Source: Sorlinia euscelidii | Lineage (GTDB): Bacteria; Pseudomonadota; Alphaproteobacteria; Acetobacterales; Acetobacteraceae | Direction: 5' to 3' (one strand) | Assembly (NCBI RefSeq): GCF_036452155.1 | Contig: NZ_JAWJZY010000005.1 | Length of the DNA: 64,000 nucleotides | Part shown: piece after piece, positions 54,666 through 64,000 of the stretch | How the letters are laid out: each line of letters opens with the position of its first letter | Position numbering within the stretch: the stretch's first letter is position 1 | The notes under the pieces: generated by a model | Databases searched by the model: none | What the model saw: the letters and a program-made list of their open reading frames with translations, nothing else | What the model was told of the DNA's origin: nothing | Program-made: the position numbers and the translations under genes

Positions 54666-55628
54666 GTGCCTCTCGCTCTTATAAACAACCCCCGCAGCCG
54701 AAAAAACCGTCGATGTCTGGATAGATTTACCAAAAGAGCGCGCCATTGCCTGGCTGATCGCTTTTTTGAGCCGCGGACACAAGCAGAATTGCGAAGCGTC
54801 ATCGAAAAACTGCATCGGCAGAGCATCAGGACAATCGCCATCAGCGGGGGCGATGGCACGATCAGCGATGTGATGACGGCATTATACCATGTTTATGGTG
54901 AGGATGATCTACCTGAACTGGCGATTTTCCCCTCCGGCAACTCCAATCTTATTGCCCGGGATGTCGGCTTTAAATCCCGCGGGCGGAAGGCTTTTGAGCG
55001 CCTCCTCCATGATCCGCAATCTCTCACGAAAGAGAAACGCGGCACGCTCCGCATCAAATGGACCGATCAGGGTGCCCAATTGCGGATCGGCATGTTCCAT
55101 GGCACGACGGGATTTACGCGCGCGATCGACATCGCGCACTCACCTCATTTATTAAGGTTCGCACCTCATAATCTCGCGGTCGCCGCGACATTGATCGCGA
55201 CGCTCTGGAAGCTTCTGCACCGTAAATATCGGAATATGTGGCTTGACGGCGATCGCCTGCGACTTGAATGCAATGGGGTTGTCAGAAGCGACGGACCGAG
55301 TTTTCTTTTCATCTCAACAGCGCTGGATCGTTTGACAATGGGGATGTGGCCGTTCTGGGACGATGACCAACGCCGGAACCCGACAGGGTTGCGCTTTCTT
55401 AATGTCAGTGGCCACCCTCAACATCTGTGGCGTGCTGTCAGATTCCTCGTCCGGGGGCGGTCACCAAAATGGTTGCGGCAGCATCCATCCTATCACAGTG
55501 ATCGGGCCGACAGCTTGACCATGACATGCGCGAGTGACTTCATCCTTGATGGTGAAAAATTCAGTGCCGGCCCCTCGCGTCAGGTCACGCTCTCGAACGG
55601 GCCGCAATTCCAGTTTCTGCATGACTGA
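54666..55628 (+). CDS. Lipid kinase, DAGK family
   Basis: A 320-residue kinase with the DAGK catalytic motif GGDGT (residues 61-65) and INNPRSRKN at the N-terminus. Family members phosphorylate diacylglycerol, sphingoid bases or ceramide. The ceramide kinase CpgB of Caulobacter belongs to this family and also lies in a sphingolipid cluster, so a ceramide kinase is the best inference. GTG start at 54666. The gene overlaps the next by eight bases, and both run opposite to the rest of the cluster. Confidence 0.8.
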   Translation: MPLALINNPRSRKNRRCLDRFTKRARHCLADRFFEPRTQAELRSVIEKLHRQSIRTIAISGGDGTISDVMTALYHVYGEDDLPELAIFPSGNSNLIARDVGFKSRGRKAFERLLHDPQSLTKEKRGTLRIKWTDQGAQLRIGMFHGTTGFTRAIDIAHSPHLLRFAPHNLAVAATLIATLWKLLHRKYRNMWLDGDRLRLECNGVVRSDGPSFLFISTALDRLTMGMWPFWDDDQRRNPTGLRFLNVSGHPQHLWRAVRFLVRGRSPKWLRQHPSYHSDRADSLTMTCASDFILDGEKFSAGPSRQVTLSNGPQFQFLHD

Positions 55629-56559
55629 GATGGACGCGCTCTCCCGCATCCTGTCTTCAACGCTTATTGAAGCGGTCCCGCCGAATATATCAGCCTTTGC
55701 CGCGCAGATGCTGGGCGCATGCCGTCCTTTGGGCGTATTGTTTTACGGTGCGGGGATGCGATCTGATGATCTGGATGCGCTTCTCGACTTCTACGTCATT
55801 GTCGATGAGATGCGTGATTGGAACTGGCGCAATCGGCTGGTCTGTCTGGCCGGTCAATATCTGCCCCCCAATGTCGTCTATGTGCGCCAGATGATTGATG
55901 GTCGTCTCATGCGCGCCAAGGTCGCCGTGATGACAATTGATCAATTTTCGCGCCGCGTGGGCCCGGCAAGTTTTGACAGTTCCATCTGGGCGCGCTTCAC
56001 GCAACCAACGCGCCTTGTCTGGGTGCGCGACACCGTCGCGGCTGACCACATTCTTAACGCTGTCAGGAAAGCGGTTCTGACGGCCACATGGTGGGCCGCG
56101 TGCCTGTCACCCGGCCCGGCCCGGCCCGCCGAGATCTGGCGCCATCTCTTTTCAGAAACCTATCGCAATGAGCTGCGTCCGGAAAATGCGGGGCGTGCGG
56201 CGTCGATCATTGAAGGGCGCGCCGATTGGTTTGAGGCGATATTGACGCTTAGCTGGTCACAACTCGGTTTTCCCATCCATGAAAACAGCGAGGGCGCGCG
56301 CTTCATGGTCGTATCGCGGGTGCGGCTTTTAAAAGTAAGGCGGCAATGGCGACAAATGCGGCGCCTCGGGCGGTGGCTGAATGCTGCGCGCCTGATCAAA
56401 GCGGCCTTCACTTTTGAGAATGGCGCCCTTTATCTGGCCGACAAAATCCAGCGCCATAGCGGGCTGGCGATGCGCCTCTCACCTTTCGAGGCGCGTCACC
56501 CTCTGATTTGCCTGCCCATCCTGCTTTGGCGCGCGAGAAGCATCCTGCGACGTTCCTGA
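55621..56559 (+). CDS. Tam41/Mmp37-like cytidylyltransferase
   Basis: A 312-residue protein that matches mitochondrial Tam41 (Mmp37), the CDP-diacylglycerol synthase, in order: the nucleotide-binding YGAG (residues 42-45), LLDFYVIVDEMRDWNWRNR with the two acidic residues (D56, D62), VVYVRQMIDGRLMRAKVAV, SIWARFTQPTRLVWV, and an alanine- and tryptophan-rich C-terminal segment with LFSETYRNELRPE. It is recognised from memory of the human sequence. It may make CDP-ceramide or CDP-diacylglycerol from the product of the kinase gene it overlaps. No membrane segment is visible. Confidence 0.7.
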   Translation: MTEMDALSRILSSTLIEAVPPNISAFAAQMLGACRPLGVLFYGAGMRSDDLDALLDFYVIVDEMRDWNWRNRLVCLAGQYLPPNVVYVRQMIDGRLMRAKVAVMTIDQFSRRVGPASFDSSIWARFTQPTRLVWVRDTVAADHILNAVRKAVLTATWWAACLSPGPARPAEIWRHLFSETYRNELRPENAGRAASIIEGRADWFEAILTLSWSQLGFPIHENSEGARFMVVSRVRLLKVRRQWRQMRRLGRWLNAARLIKAAFTFENGALYLADKIQRHSGLAMRLSPFEARHPLICLPILLWRARSILRRS

Positions 56560-56610
56560 ATTCCCATTTTAACGAATGCCGCAGGGAAGCTGCCTCTCGC
56601 CCGTCGGCGG

Positions 56611-57813
56611 TCAGGCCGTCAGGACACCGAGATCCTGCGCGGCTTTCGCGAAGGAGGCAAGGGCGGTGTCAATCTGGGCGGGGCTGTGGGCAGCCATCAC
56701 TGAGCACCGAAGAAGAGGCCGCTCATCCGGTGTTGCGGGTGGCAGGGACAGATTGACGTAAACCCCAAGCTCCAGAAGTCGATTCCAGAAACCAGCTGCT
56801 GTCGGTATGTCCGGCAGCGTAACGGCGACAACGGGGCTGACATGCTGGCTGACGGAGAGGCCGAGTTTTTTCAACCCCGCATGAAGCTGCCCGGCATTCT
56901 GCGTCAATTGCGCTCGTAAATGAGGTTGCGCCTGAAGGGCTTCCAAAGCGGCTGCTGAGGCGGCGATAATGTCCGGCGGCAGAGATGCGGTAAACATATA
57001 GGGCCGTGAAGCCAGTCGGATCATCTCGACGCCGTCATGGTTTGATACGCAATAGCCGCCAATTGTCCCGAGACTTTTGGAGAAAGTGCCGACGACGAAG
57101 TCGACATCTTCCTCACAGCCATCCTGCTCCGCTACGCCGCGTCCATTCTCACCCAGAACGCCGAATGAATGCGCTTCATCGACGAGAAGCCAGGCGCCGT
57201 GCTTTTTTTTGACTTCGGCAAAAGCGCGCACCGGGGCGACATTTCCGGTCATGGAATAAACGCCTTCAATCACGATCAACTTGGCGCCCGGATGGTCCTT
57301 GACGCGGTTAAGCCGTTTATCGAGATCCGCCGGGTCATTATGTCGAAAGCGGATGACCTGCGCATTGCCGAGGCGGCTGCCGTCATAAATGCTGGCGTGA
57401 CTATCAGCATCAATGAAGAGAATGTCATCCTTACCCGCAAGCGCGGAGATGCAACCCAGATTGGCTTGATAACCGGTCGAAAAAATAATGCAGTGCCGCC
57501 GTCTGAAAAATGCGGCGAGTTTTTTCTCAAGCTGGCGGTGCAGTCCGTAAGTGCCGTTGGCAATGCGTGAGCCCGTCGTGCCCACCCCCTCTTCCTTGAG
57601 GGTTTTGACGGCCGCGGAAATCGCCTCTGGGCACTGGCTGAGTCCAAGATAATTATTGGTGCCGAAAAGCAGGGTCTCCCGCCCCTCAATCAGGCCGATC
57701 GTGGCGGAGAGGGGGCGTTCGATCACCACGTCAAACGGGTTGCGCGGCGCGACGGACATTAAATGCGATGCGGCGCGGGACAGGCCTTCAAATTTCGCAA
57801 AAATGTCCGTCAT
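56611..57813 (-). CDS. spt: Serine palmitoyltransferase
   Basis: PLP enzyme that condenses serine with an acyl thioester to form 3-oxosphinganine, the committed step of sphingolipid synthesis. Length 400. PLP lysine K246 lies in VGTFSKSLGTIGGYCVSN, a form typical of bacterial SPT and not of AONS or KBL; D212-E213-A214-H215 binds the cofactor, and ASRPYMFTASLPPDII is the usual substrate-site block. The ATG overlaps the stop of the ACP gene by ATGA, so the carrier and the enzyme are made together. Confidence 0.92.
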   Translation of the reverse strand: MTDIFAKFEGLSRAASHLMSVAPRNPFDVVIERPLSATIGLIEGRETLLFGTNNYLGLSQCPEAISAAVKTLKEEGVGTTGSRIANGTYGLHRQLEKKLAAFFRRRHCIIFSTGYQANLGCISALAGKDDILFIDADSHASIYDGSRLGNAQVIRFRHNDPADLDKRLNRVKDHPGAKLIVIEGVYSMTGNVAPVRAFAEVKKKHGAWLLVDEAHSFGVLGENGRGVAEQDGCEEDVDFVVGTFSKSLGTIGGYCVSNHDGVEMIRLASRPYMFTASLPPDIIAASAAALEALQAQPHLRAQLTQNAGQLHAGLKKLGLSVSQHVSPVVAVTLPDIPTAAGFWNRLLELGVYVNLSLPPATPDERPLLRCSVMAAHSPAQIDTALASFAKAAQDLGVLTA

Positions 57814-58066
57814 TGCGGCGTACCGGCCTTGAGCTTATTGAGGCAGATCGCGAGGTCCCGGATCGTCCTGATGTCCGCCAACTGGTCGAGAGGGAGGGAA
57901 ACATCAAGACGGTCCTCAATTTCCATCACGAAATTCATGACAGCAAGGCTGTCAAAGGCAAGATCCTCGACAATCTTGCTTTCGGGGGAAATGTCTCGGG
58001 GACATTCGGCTTGGCGAGAAGCTGCTCGATAATCAGCTGTTCCGTCGCCGCGATCTTGTCAGTCAT
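57810..58066 (-). CDS. acpR: Sphingolipid-type acyl carrier protein, apparent frameshift
   Basis: Dedicated ACP that delivers acyl groups to SPT. The reading frame breaks at the G4 run 57998-58001 (plus strand); one added base joins AKPNVPRDISPESKIVEDLA to the carrier motif DLAFDSLAVMNFVMEIEDRL, with the phosphopantetheine serine at residue 40. Repaired length is 85 residues. ATG at 58066 with a GGAGACA site. The 180-base gap upstream to the ligase gene shows no gene. Confidence 0.82.
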
Positions 58067-58245
58067 TATTTTGTCTCCATTGCGCTTCAGGCTACGTCGT
58101 ATCCGAGGATCGAGGCAATCTGCTAAGCGTGACCAACTCTCGATCCTTTATATTGGCTGCGCGTCAACCCAAGCCTTTTAGTAATGTTACGGCATGGCGC
58201 GCAGATTTGACGTGTCCGTAAAGCGCGACAGAACCGGGTTCAAAG

Positions 58246-60014
58246 TCAGGCCGCGGAACTCTCCTCTTGCGCAAACTGACCCGCCAGATACATGGCTTTT
58301 GCCTTCGCGCGGGTTAATTTGCCCGAAGATGTTTGCGGGAGAGTGTGCGGCGGCACCAGGACAACCTCTACGTCGACACCGTGACGACGGCGGATGACAC
58401 TTGCAATATTATCTTTCATTTCCGCTCGCGCCTCCGCGGAGGTAAGACGGCATTGCACGAGGGCAAAAATCGACTCGCCCTTTTCCGTCTCGAGCGAGAA
58501 TACGGCAACATCCCGTGAGCGCACCCCGGTTACGGCGGTCTCAACCGACCACTCAATATCCTGCGGCCAGATATTGCGCCCATTAATCACCATCAGGTCT
58601 TTCGCCCGTCCGGTGATGACAACCTGGCCATTCAGCATATAACCGAGGTCACCTGTATCAAGCCAGCCATCGGGGACAGGACGGCTTGCGTCTCCTTCTC
58701 CCGACCGAAATAACCGGTCATCATGCTGGGCCCCCTGACGTAAATCGTCCCGATGGCACGGTCCGGCAGGGTTTTGCCCTCACTATCCCAGGCCTCAATA
58801 TGGTGGCCCGGTAATGCATGGCCGCAAACGACAAAAGTCCGTTTGGGGGACTCCGAATTATTGACGCCGCGCGCGAATTGCGCAGTCTCAAGATGTTTGA
58901 GGTCAATCGTATCGGTAAGGATACCATGCTCAAGCGGCGCGAAACTGATGGCCAAAGTGGTTTCCGCCATGCCGTAACTGGCGACGAAAGCCCGGCGATC
59001 AAATCCATGGACTTTGTAGTTTTCAGCAAAGTCGCTGAGAATATGCGGCCTGATCATGTCGCCGCCAATCCCGGCAACGCGCCAGCTTGACAGGTCAAGA
59101 CCTGACGGCGGCGGACGGCGGGCGCAAAGCTCATATCCGAAAGACGGGCTATAGGCGATTGTCCCCCGATTGCGGGAGATGAGGTCAAGCCAGACTTGGG
59201 GGCGGCGCGCAAATTCCCGCGTGGGGAGGAGGTCCGTCGTCAATTGGCAGCTCATCGGTGTCAGGAAGAAACCTACGAGCCCCATATCGTGATAAAGGGG
59301 AAGCCAGGAAACGCAGCGATCTCCCTTACCTTTCACCTGTAGACCGTATTTTGCGATGGCGTGGGCGTTGGCAAGCCCGGCTTTCTGCGTGACGGCGATA
59401 CCCATCGGAAATCGTGTGCTTCCGGATGAGAATTGCAGATAGGAGATGTCAGTCGCGGTCACCTCCGGAAGCGCGCCGGTTTCCGCAGCGGAAAGGGCGA
59501 GAAGCTCAGCCGGACTGCCACCGAAGACGAGATGCATATCCCGGACAATCTCCGCCGTCCAGCTTCCGATCAGTTCCGGGATGATGACGGCCCGGGCATC
59601 CGCAGCCTCAACCATACCGCGCAAGGTGGCGATATAAGCATCGCGACCGCCGAAAGCGACGGGCAGGGGCAGGGGGGCCGGGATAAGTCCGGCATATTGG
59701 CATCCGTAAAAAATACGCGCGAAATCACCATCACTTTCCGCGATGATGGCCACACGGTCGGATTTTTTCAGCCCGAGTGATAAAAGCCTGTGCGCCGTTT
59801 CAATTGCCTGTTCCCGCAAGCGGGCGTAGGGCAAGGCCTCCATCAACTGTCCACGGCCGTTATATATATTATAGCCGGACTGACCAAGCGCGGCGTAATC
59901 CAACGCATCGCGAAACGTTTTAAACGCACCATAGACGCGCGCCTGACCAGAATCTGTAGGAACGGGAGCGTCCTGTCGCGCCTCCGGGCTCGTTATTTTA
60001 CAATCCTCAACCAA
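58246..60014 (-). CDS. aasR: Acyl-AMP/acyl-ACP ligase of the sphingolipid cluster, apparent frameshift
   Basis: ANL-superfamily enzyme that activates a fatty acid with ATP and probably loads it on the neighbouring ACP. The FAAL-like start of motif A reads SYLQFSSGSTRFPMG, without the usual lysine; C-terminal GRAKDLMVINGRNIWP and the SSGKLTRAKAKA tail are clear. The frame breaks at the G4 run 58672-58675 (plus strand); a fifth base joins SPDGWLDTGDLGYML and gives 589 residues. The start is probably TTG at 60014 with an AGAGGAAC site. Confidence 0.85.
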
Positions 60015-60074
60015 AGTTTGGTTCCGTTCCTCTCATACACAAATTATTGTCTGAAATGCGTGAAGCGCGTCTTT

Positions 60075-61340
60075 TTAAGCCGAGCGAGACAAATATTCAA
60101 TGATTGCCTGCGCCGCATCGGATGTTGAATCGGCTTCATCATGGTCGAACGTTTCCTGCATATAGCGCATTTGTTCATCACGATAAGTGTCAGGATGACG
60201 CGCGTTTCTGAGCAGCACCATGGCAAGTTCAGCCGGGGAGCCGATAACGTCGCCTAAGGTCCAACTACGATAGTTCGGATTATTGTGCCATTTGGCATCA
60301 TGCGCATTCAGGAAGATGCAAGGGCGTGGCCGGGTGATGAACTCGGCAACCTGGCTGCTGACATCGCCAAGGTAAATGTCGGCGGCCAGCGTGTAGGTCA
60401 TGTCCACGCTGCGCATGCTGCCCGGGTCAATCAGCATGTGCGCATGCGCGCGATATTGCTCAATCAACTTCTGCCCCTCCTCGCGATGACGATCGAACAA
60501 CCTGTAATGCGGGGCGAATATCAGGTTGAAATGGGTCTGGTTCGCAAAATACTCCAGCACGTCGCGCCCGAAGCGACGCCATGACGATAACGCGCGAGAG
60601 AAATGCGGGTTGTAAACCACCGTGGGGCGATCATTGTTAAAAAGCTTTAATTCCCGCGTGCCCATGCGACGCATCAAGTCAAACTTGGCGTAAACGCCGC
60701 GAAAATAACGCTGGGGCGAGATCGCCCCTGCTTGAAGAAGGCGCTCCTCAACTTTGCGACCTGGGACGAGGACATAATCATAATGTTTGATGTCGCTCGC
60801 AAATCCGATTGCACGGTCGCCCGCGCCGTGACCGGTATAAATGAGTTTCGGGTGATGCACACCCATGTGGCGCAGATAAAGGCATGTCCGTTCAGGTACG
60901 ACAATCGCGTCGAAGCTGTCCAGCCACCCACGGTTGTGGAAAAGCGTTAATATTTTATCAAGGGGCGAGGGGCCCTGCCGATCAAGCCGTCGTCTAACCC
61001 ACGCCGGCGCGTTTAATCTTGAGAAATGAAGGGGCGCTTCCGGATAATAGGTCGCCAGATGCCGGATGAGATTGAGCTGCGGTTGTGACGCGCCGGCGAG
61101 ATGGACCTCGACCTCCGGATAGAGCTTCGCCATTGCAGCGGCGATCGGGAGGGAATGGAGGGATTGGTGTATCTGAGCGATAAACGGAAACACAATCCTC
61201 AGAGGCTTGTCAGCACGCACCAGTTGAGTCGTCGCGGTAAGTTCTGGCAGACGCATCGTGAAAAGATCTTTCTCGACAAGGATGTCGCGCCTGACTGTCG
61301 GTGAAAATTTTAGTTGTAAAGAGGCTAACATTTCGCTCAT
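60075..61340 (-). CDS. TagB/TagF-like glycerophosphotransferase
   Basis: A 421-residue protein resembling CDP-glycerol:poly(glycerophosphate) glycerophosphotransferases. Seen in it are GHGAGDRAIGFASDIKHYDY, VLVPGRKVEERLL, PTVVYNPHFSRALSSWRRFG, and the acceptor-site-like ADIYLGDVSSQVAEFITRPRPCIFLNAHD. In Gram-positive bacteria such enzymes build wall teichoic acid; here the role may be adding a phosphoglycerol-type headgroup to a lipid. It may use a CDP-glycerol made elsewhere. The ATG at 61340 has a GGAGACGG site. It precedes the ligase gene by 60 bases. Confidence 0.72.
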   Translation of the reverse strand: MSEMLASLQLKFSPTVRRDILVEKDLFTMRLPELTATTQLVRADKPLRIVFPFIAQIHQSLHSLPIAAAMAKLYPEVEVHLAGASQPQLNLIRHLATYYPEAPLHFSRLNAPAWVRRRLDRQGPSPLDKILTLFHNRGWLDSFDAIVVPERTCLYLRHMGVHHPKLIYTGHGAGDRAIGFASDIKHYDYVLVPGRKVEERLLQAGAISPQRYFRGVYAKFDLMRRMGTRELKLFNNDRPTVVYNPHFSRALSSWRRFGRDVLEYFANQTHFNLIFAPHYRLFDRHREEGQKLIEQYRAHAHMLIDPGSMRSVDMTYTLAADIYLGDVSSQVAEFITRPRPCIFLNAHDAKWHNNPNYRSWTLGDVIGSPAELAMVLLRNARHPDTYRDEQMRYMQETFDHDEADSTSDAAQAIIEYLSRSA

Positions 61341-61592
61341 GCCGTCTCCTCTAAGCCCCGTAGATGCATTTGTCGATACTTCCTTGCGTGTTGAAGCGGT
61401 CGGCAGGTGGGCTGATACGGTCGTTCTTGATGCAGACAAGATCGCGCGGGCCGAGATTGCGTTCCGTAAGAAATGTTGATTTTCCTGACTCATCTTCAGA
61501 TTGAATTTGATACTTTAGTTATAAACGCGCGCGAAGCGTCGGCTCCCGACGCGATCGGTTGTTCCTATTTCAGAGAATCGTGATTTCTCTGA

Positions 61593-61620
61593 TTGACAGT
61601 GTGTGAGAGGTTGCTTAGAA
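61593..61620 (+). promoter_or_regulatory. Candidate rrn promoter
   Basis: TTGACA (61593-61598) followed after 16 bases by TTAGAA (61615-61620). The -35 is a consensus match; the -10 is weak. It lies about 200 bases before 16S rRNA. Confidence 0.45.
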
Positions 61621-61658
61621 GGCGCTTCACCGCTGAGGCTTTAAGGGTTTTAGTGTTT

Positions 61659-61670
61659 TGTTCTTTGACA
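61659..61670 (+). promoter_or_regulatory. BoxA antitermination element
   Basis: TGTTCTTTGACA in the rrn leader closely matches the boxA that recruits NusB/NusE. Confidence 0.65.
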
Positions 61671-61830
61671 ATTTAATAGAGAGAAGAGAAGGGATATGTT
61701 GGCGGCGTTTTATTAGTCTGTTTGATATAGGCTAAGGAGCTGTTGGCGTATTTTTTAATAGAACTACGACGTCGGTTTTTTTGTTTTATATTGAGCTGTT
61801 AATGTTAGCAGTTTAATACTGTTAGGGTTA

Positions 61831-63319
<1,489 letters not shown>

Positions 63320-63456
63320 AAGGAACGATGATGAGTATATGTGTTGGTGAGAGCTGATGGATATATTTGCATTGTTTTAAGACAAAGCCCTGTTTTTGAT
63401 AAAGCAGGCGATGGCTGATAAGGCGCCGTCAACATATCCCTTTTTTACGATGTTAT

Positions 63457-63533
<77 letters not shown>

Positions 63534-63568
63534 TTATTTCCGGGTTGAGAGATCTGGGGATGATTTTG

Positions 63569-63644
63569 GGGGGCGTAGCTCAGTTGGTAGAGCACCTGCT
63601 TTGCAAGCAGGGGGTTGTCGGTTCGATCCCGTCCGCCTCCACCA
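63569..63644 (+). tRNA. alaT: tRNA-Ala (TGC)
   Basis: 76 bases including CCA. Acceptor GGGGGCG pairs with CGCCTCC, anticodon TGC lies in CTTTGCAAG, and the T-loop is GGTTCGATCCC. Second tRNA of the rrn spacer, the usual alphaproteobacterial order. Confidence 0.97.
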
Positions 63645-64000
63645 CATTTGTGGTGATAACATTGTAATGAAGAGGGTTTTCAAGTTTGCTGCGCGGGACA
63701 TTTTTCTGCGTGAGCGATGTTTGATCTTTGTCAGAGTGAATAGGTTGGTGCACTTTCTGTGTGCTGTTGGTTTCCGGGTTGGTCTGACCCGTGGAGAAGC
63801 CTTTGCGTGATGCTGATGTTTAACATTGGTATTGTGAGGGGTTTTAAAGCGATAAGGGAGCTGACATTTGGCATACAGAGAGTGAGAAGAAAGATTAGAA
63901 TGATAGAGAGATACGCGGATGCTGCATTTTCTCTACGGAGTAACGCTGCACGTGAGACGTGTGGATGGTTGCTGTGTATGTGTAGCATGTGAGTATGAGA
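63645..64000. other. Rest of the 16S-23S spacer
   Basis: About 356 A+T-rich bases downstream of tRNA-Ala. No gene is visible; the 23S rRNA gene is expected beyond the right edge. Confidence 0.6.

Larger units (their letters stand above)
61341..61830. other. Leader region of the rrn operon
   Basis: About 490 bases between the glycerophosphotransferase-like gene and 16S rRNA, without a protein gene. It holds a perfect 7-base hairpin (61536-61552, GCGTCGG/CCGACGC), an inverted repeat CAGAGAA/TTCTCTG (about 61571-61591), the candidate promoter and a boxA, each listed separately or described here. Confidence 0.6.

Noticed and set aside
56611..57813. Assignment of the PLP enzyme as BioF or KBL
   Set aside because: The active-site stretch GTFSKSLGTIGG fits bacterial SPT, and the ACP and acyl ligase next to it fit sphingolipid synthesis.

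Overview
The window is a piece of chromosome from an acetic acid bacterium (Acetobacteraceae, Alphaproteobacteria). The evidence is a full 16S rRNA gene of alphaproteobacterial type followed by a spacer with tRNA-Ile(GAT) and tRNA-Ala(TGC), G+C-rich coding DNA, and a mix of housekeeping and outer-membrane genes typical of that family. I cannot fix the genus. I see no phage, insertion sequence, plasmid gene or CRISPR array.

Layout. 1-6.5 kb: lipid and envelope genes on the minus strand (pssA, psd, a plsC-type acyltransferase, a YdcF-type protein) with a Tat-type class A beta-lactamase and, on the plus strand, glyoxalase II. 6.7-15.3 kb: two soluble hybrid histidine kinases, hslV-hslU-sufE, a secreted cysteine-repeat protein, rpmI-rplT with a clear terminator, pheS. 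15.3-20.2 kb: pheT-lpxB, then hisI and ygfZ on the other strand. 20.4-26.1 kb: a tightly overlapping five-gene operon that looks like an Mla-type lipid transporter, but its ATPase has lost the nucleotide-binding motifs and its first gene is a membrane sensor with a degenerate cyclase domain. 26-30.4 kb: siderophore-receptor locus (TonB receptor diverging from PepSY and small membrane proteins). 30.5-41.4 kb: bioB, a ferritin-like protein, a lipoprotein, an M13 peptidase, an HWE kinase, an orphan OpuAC-like protein and a second TonB receptor. 41.6-46.3 kb: fabD-fabG-acpP-fabF-mltG. 46.3-48.5 kb: a SYLF protein, an inositol-monophosphatase-family protein and a small membrane protein.

48.6-61.3 kb is the most interesting part: what looks like a bacterial sphingolipid locus. 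It has serine palmitoyltransferase, a dedicated acyl carrier protein and an acyl-AMP/ACP ligase; a lipid kinase of the DAGK family overlapping a Tam41/Mmp37-like cytidylyltransferase; an LptF/LptG pair plus a metallophosphoesterase; a fatty-acid-hydroxylase-family enzyme, a nucleotidyltransferase and a glycosyltransferase; and a TagB/TagF-like glycerophosphotransferase. I infer a route from ceramide through a phosphorylated and possibly CDP-activated intermediate to a decorated lipid that is moved to the outer membrane. The ketoreductase and ceramide synthase steps are not in the window. An rrn operon begins at about 61.8 kb.

Quality caveat. Ten places in nine otherwise normal genes (including pheS, fabF and pssA) lose one base, nearly always in a G/C homopolymer. 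The pattern looks like systematic sequencing undercall rather than real gene decay. Those genes are annotated as one CDS each with the break stated.
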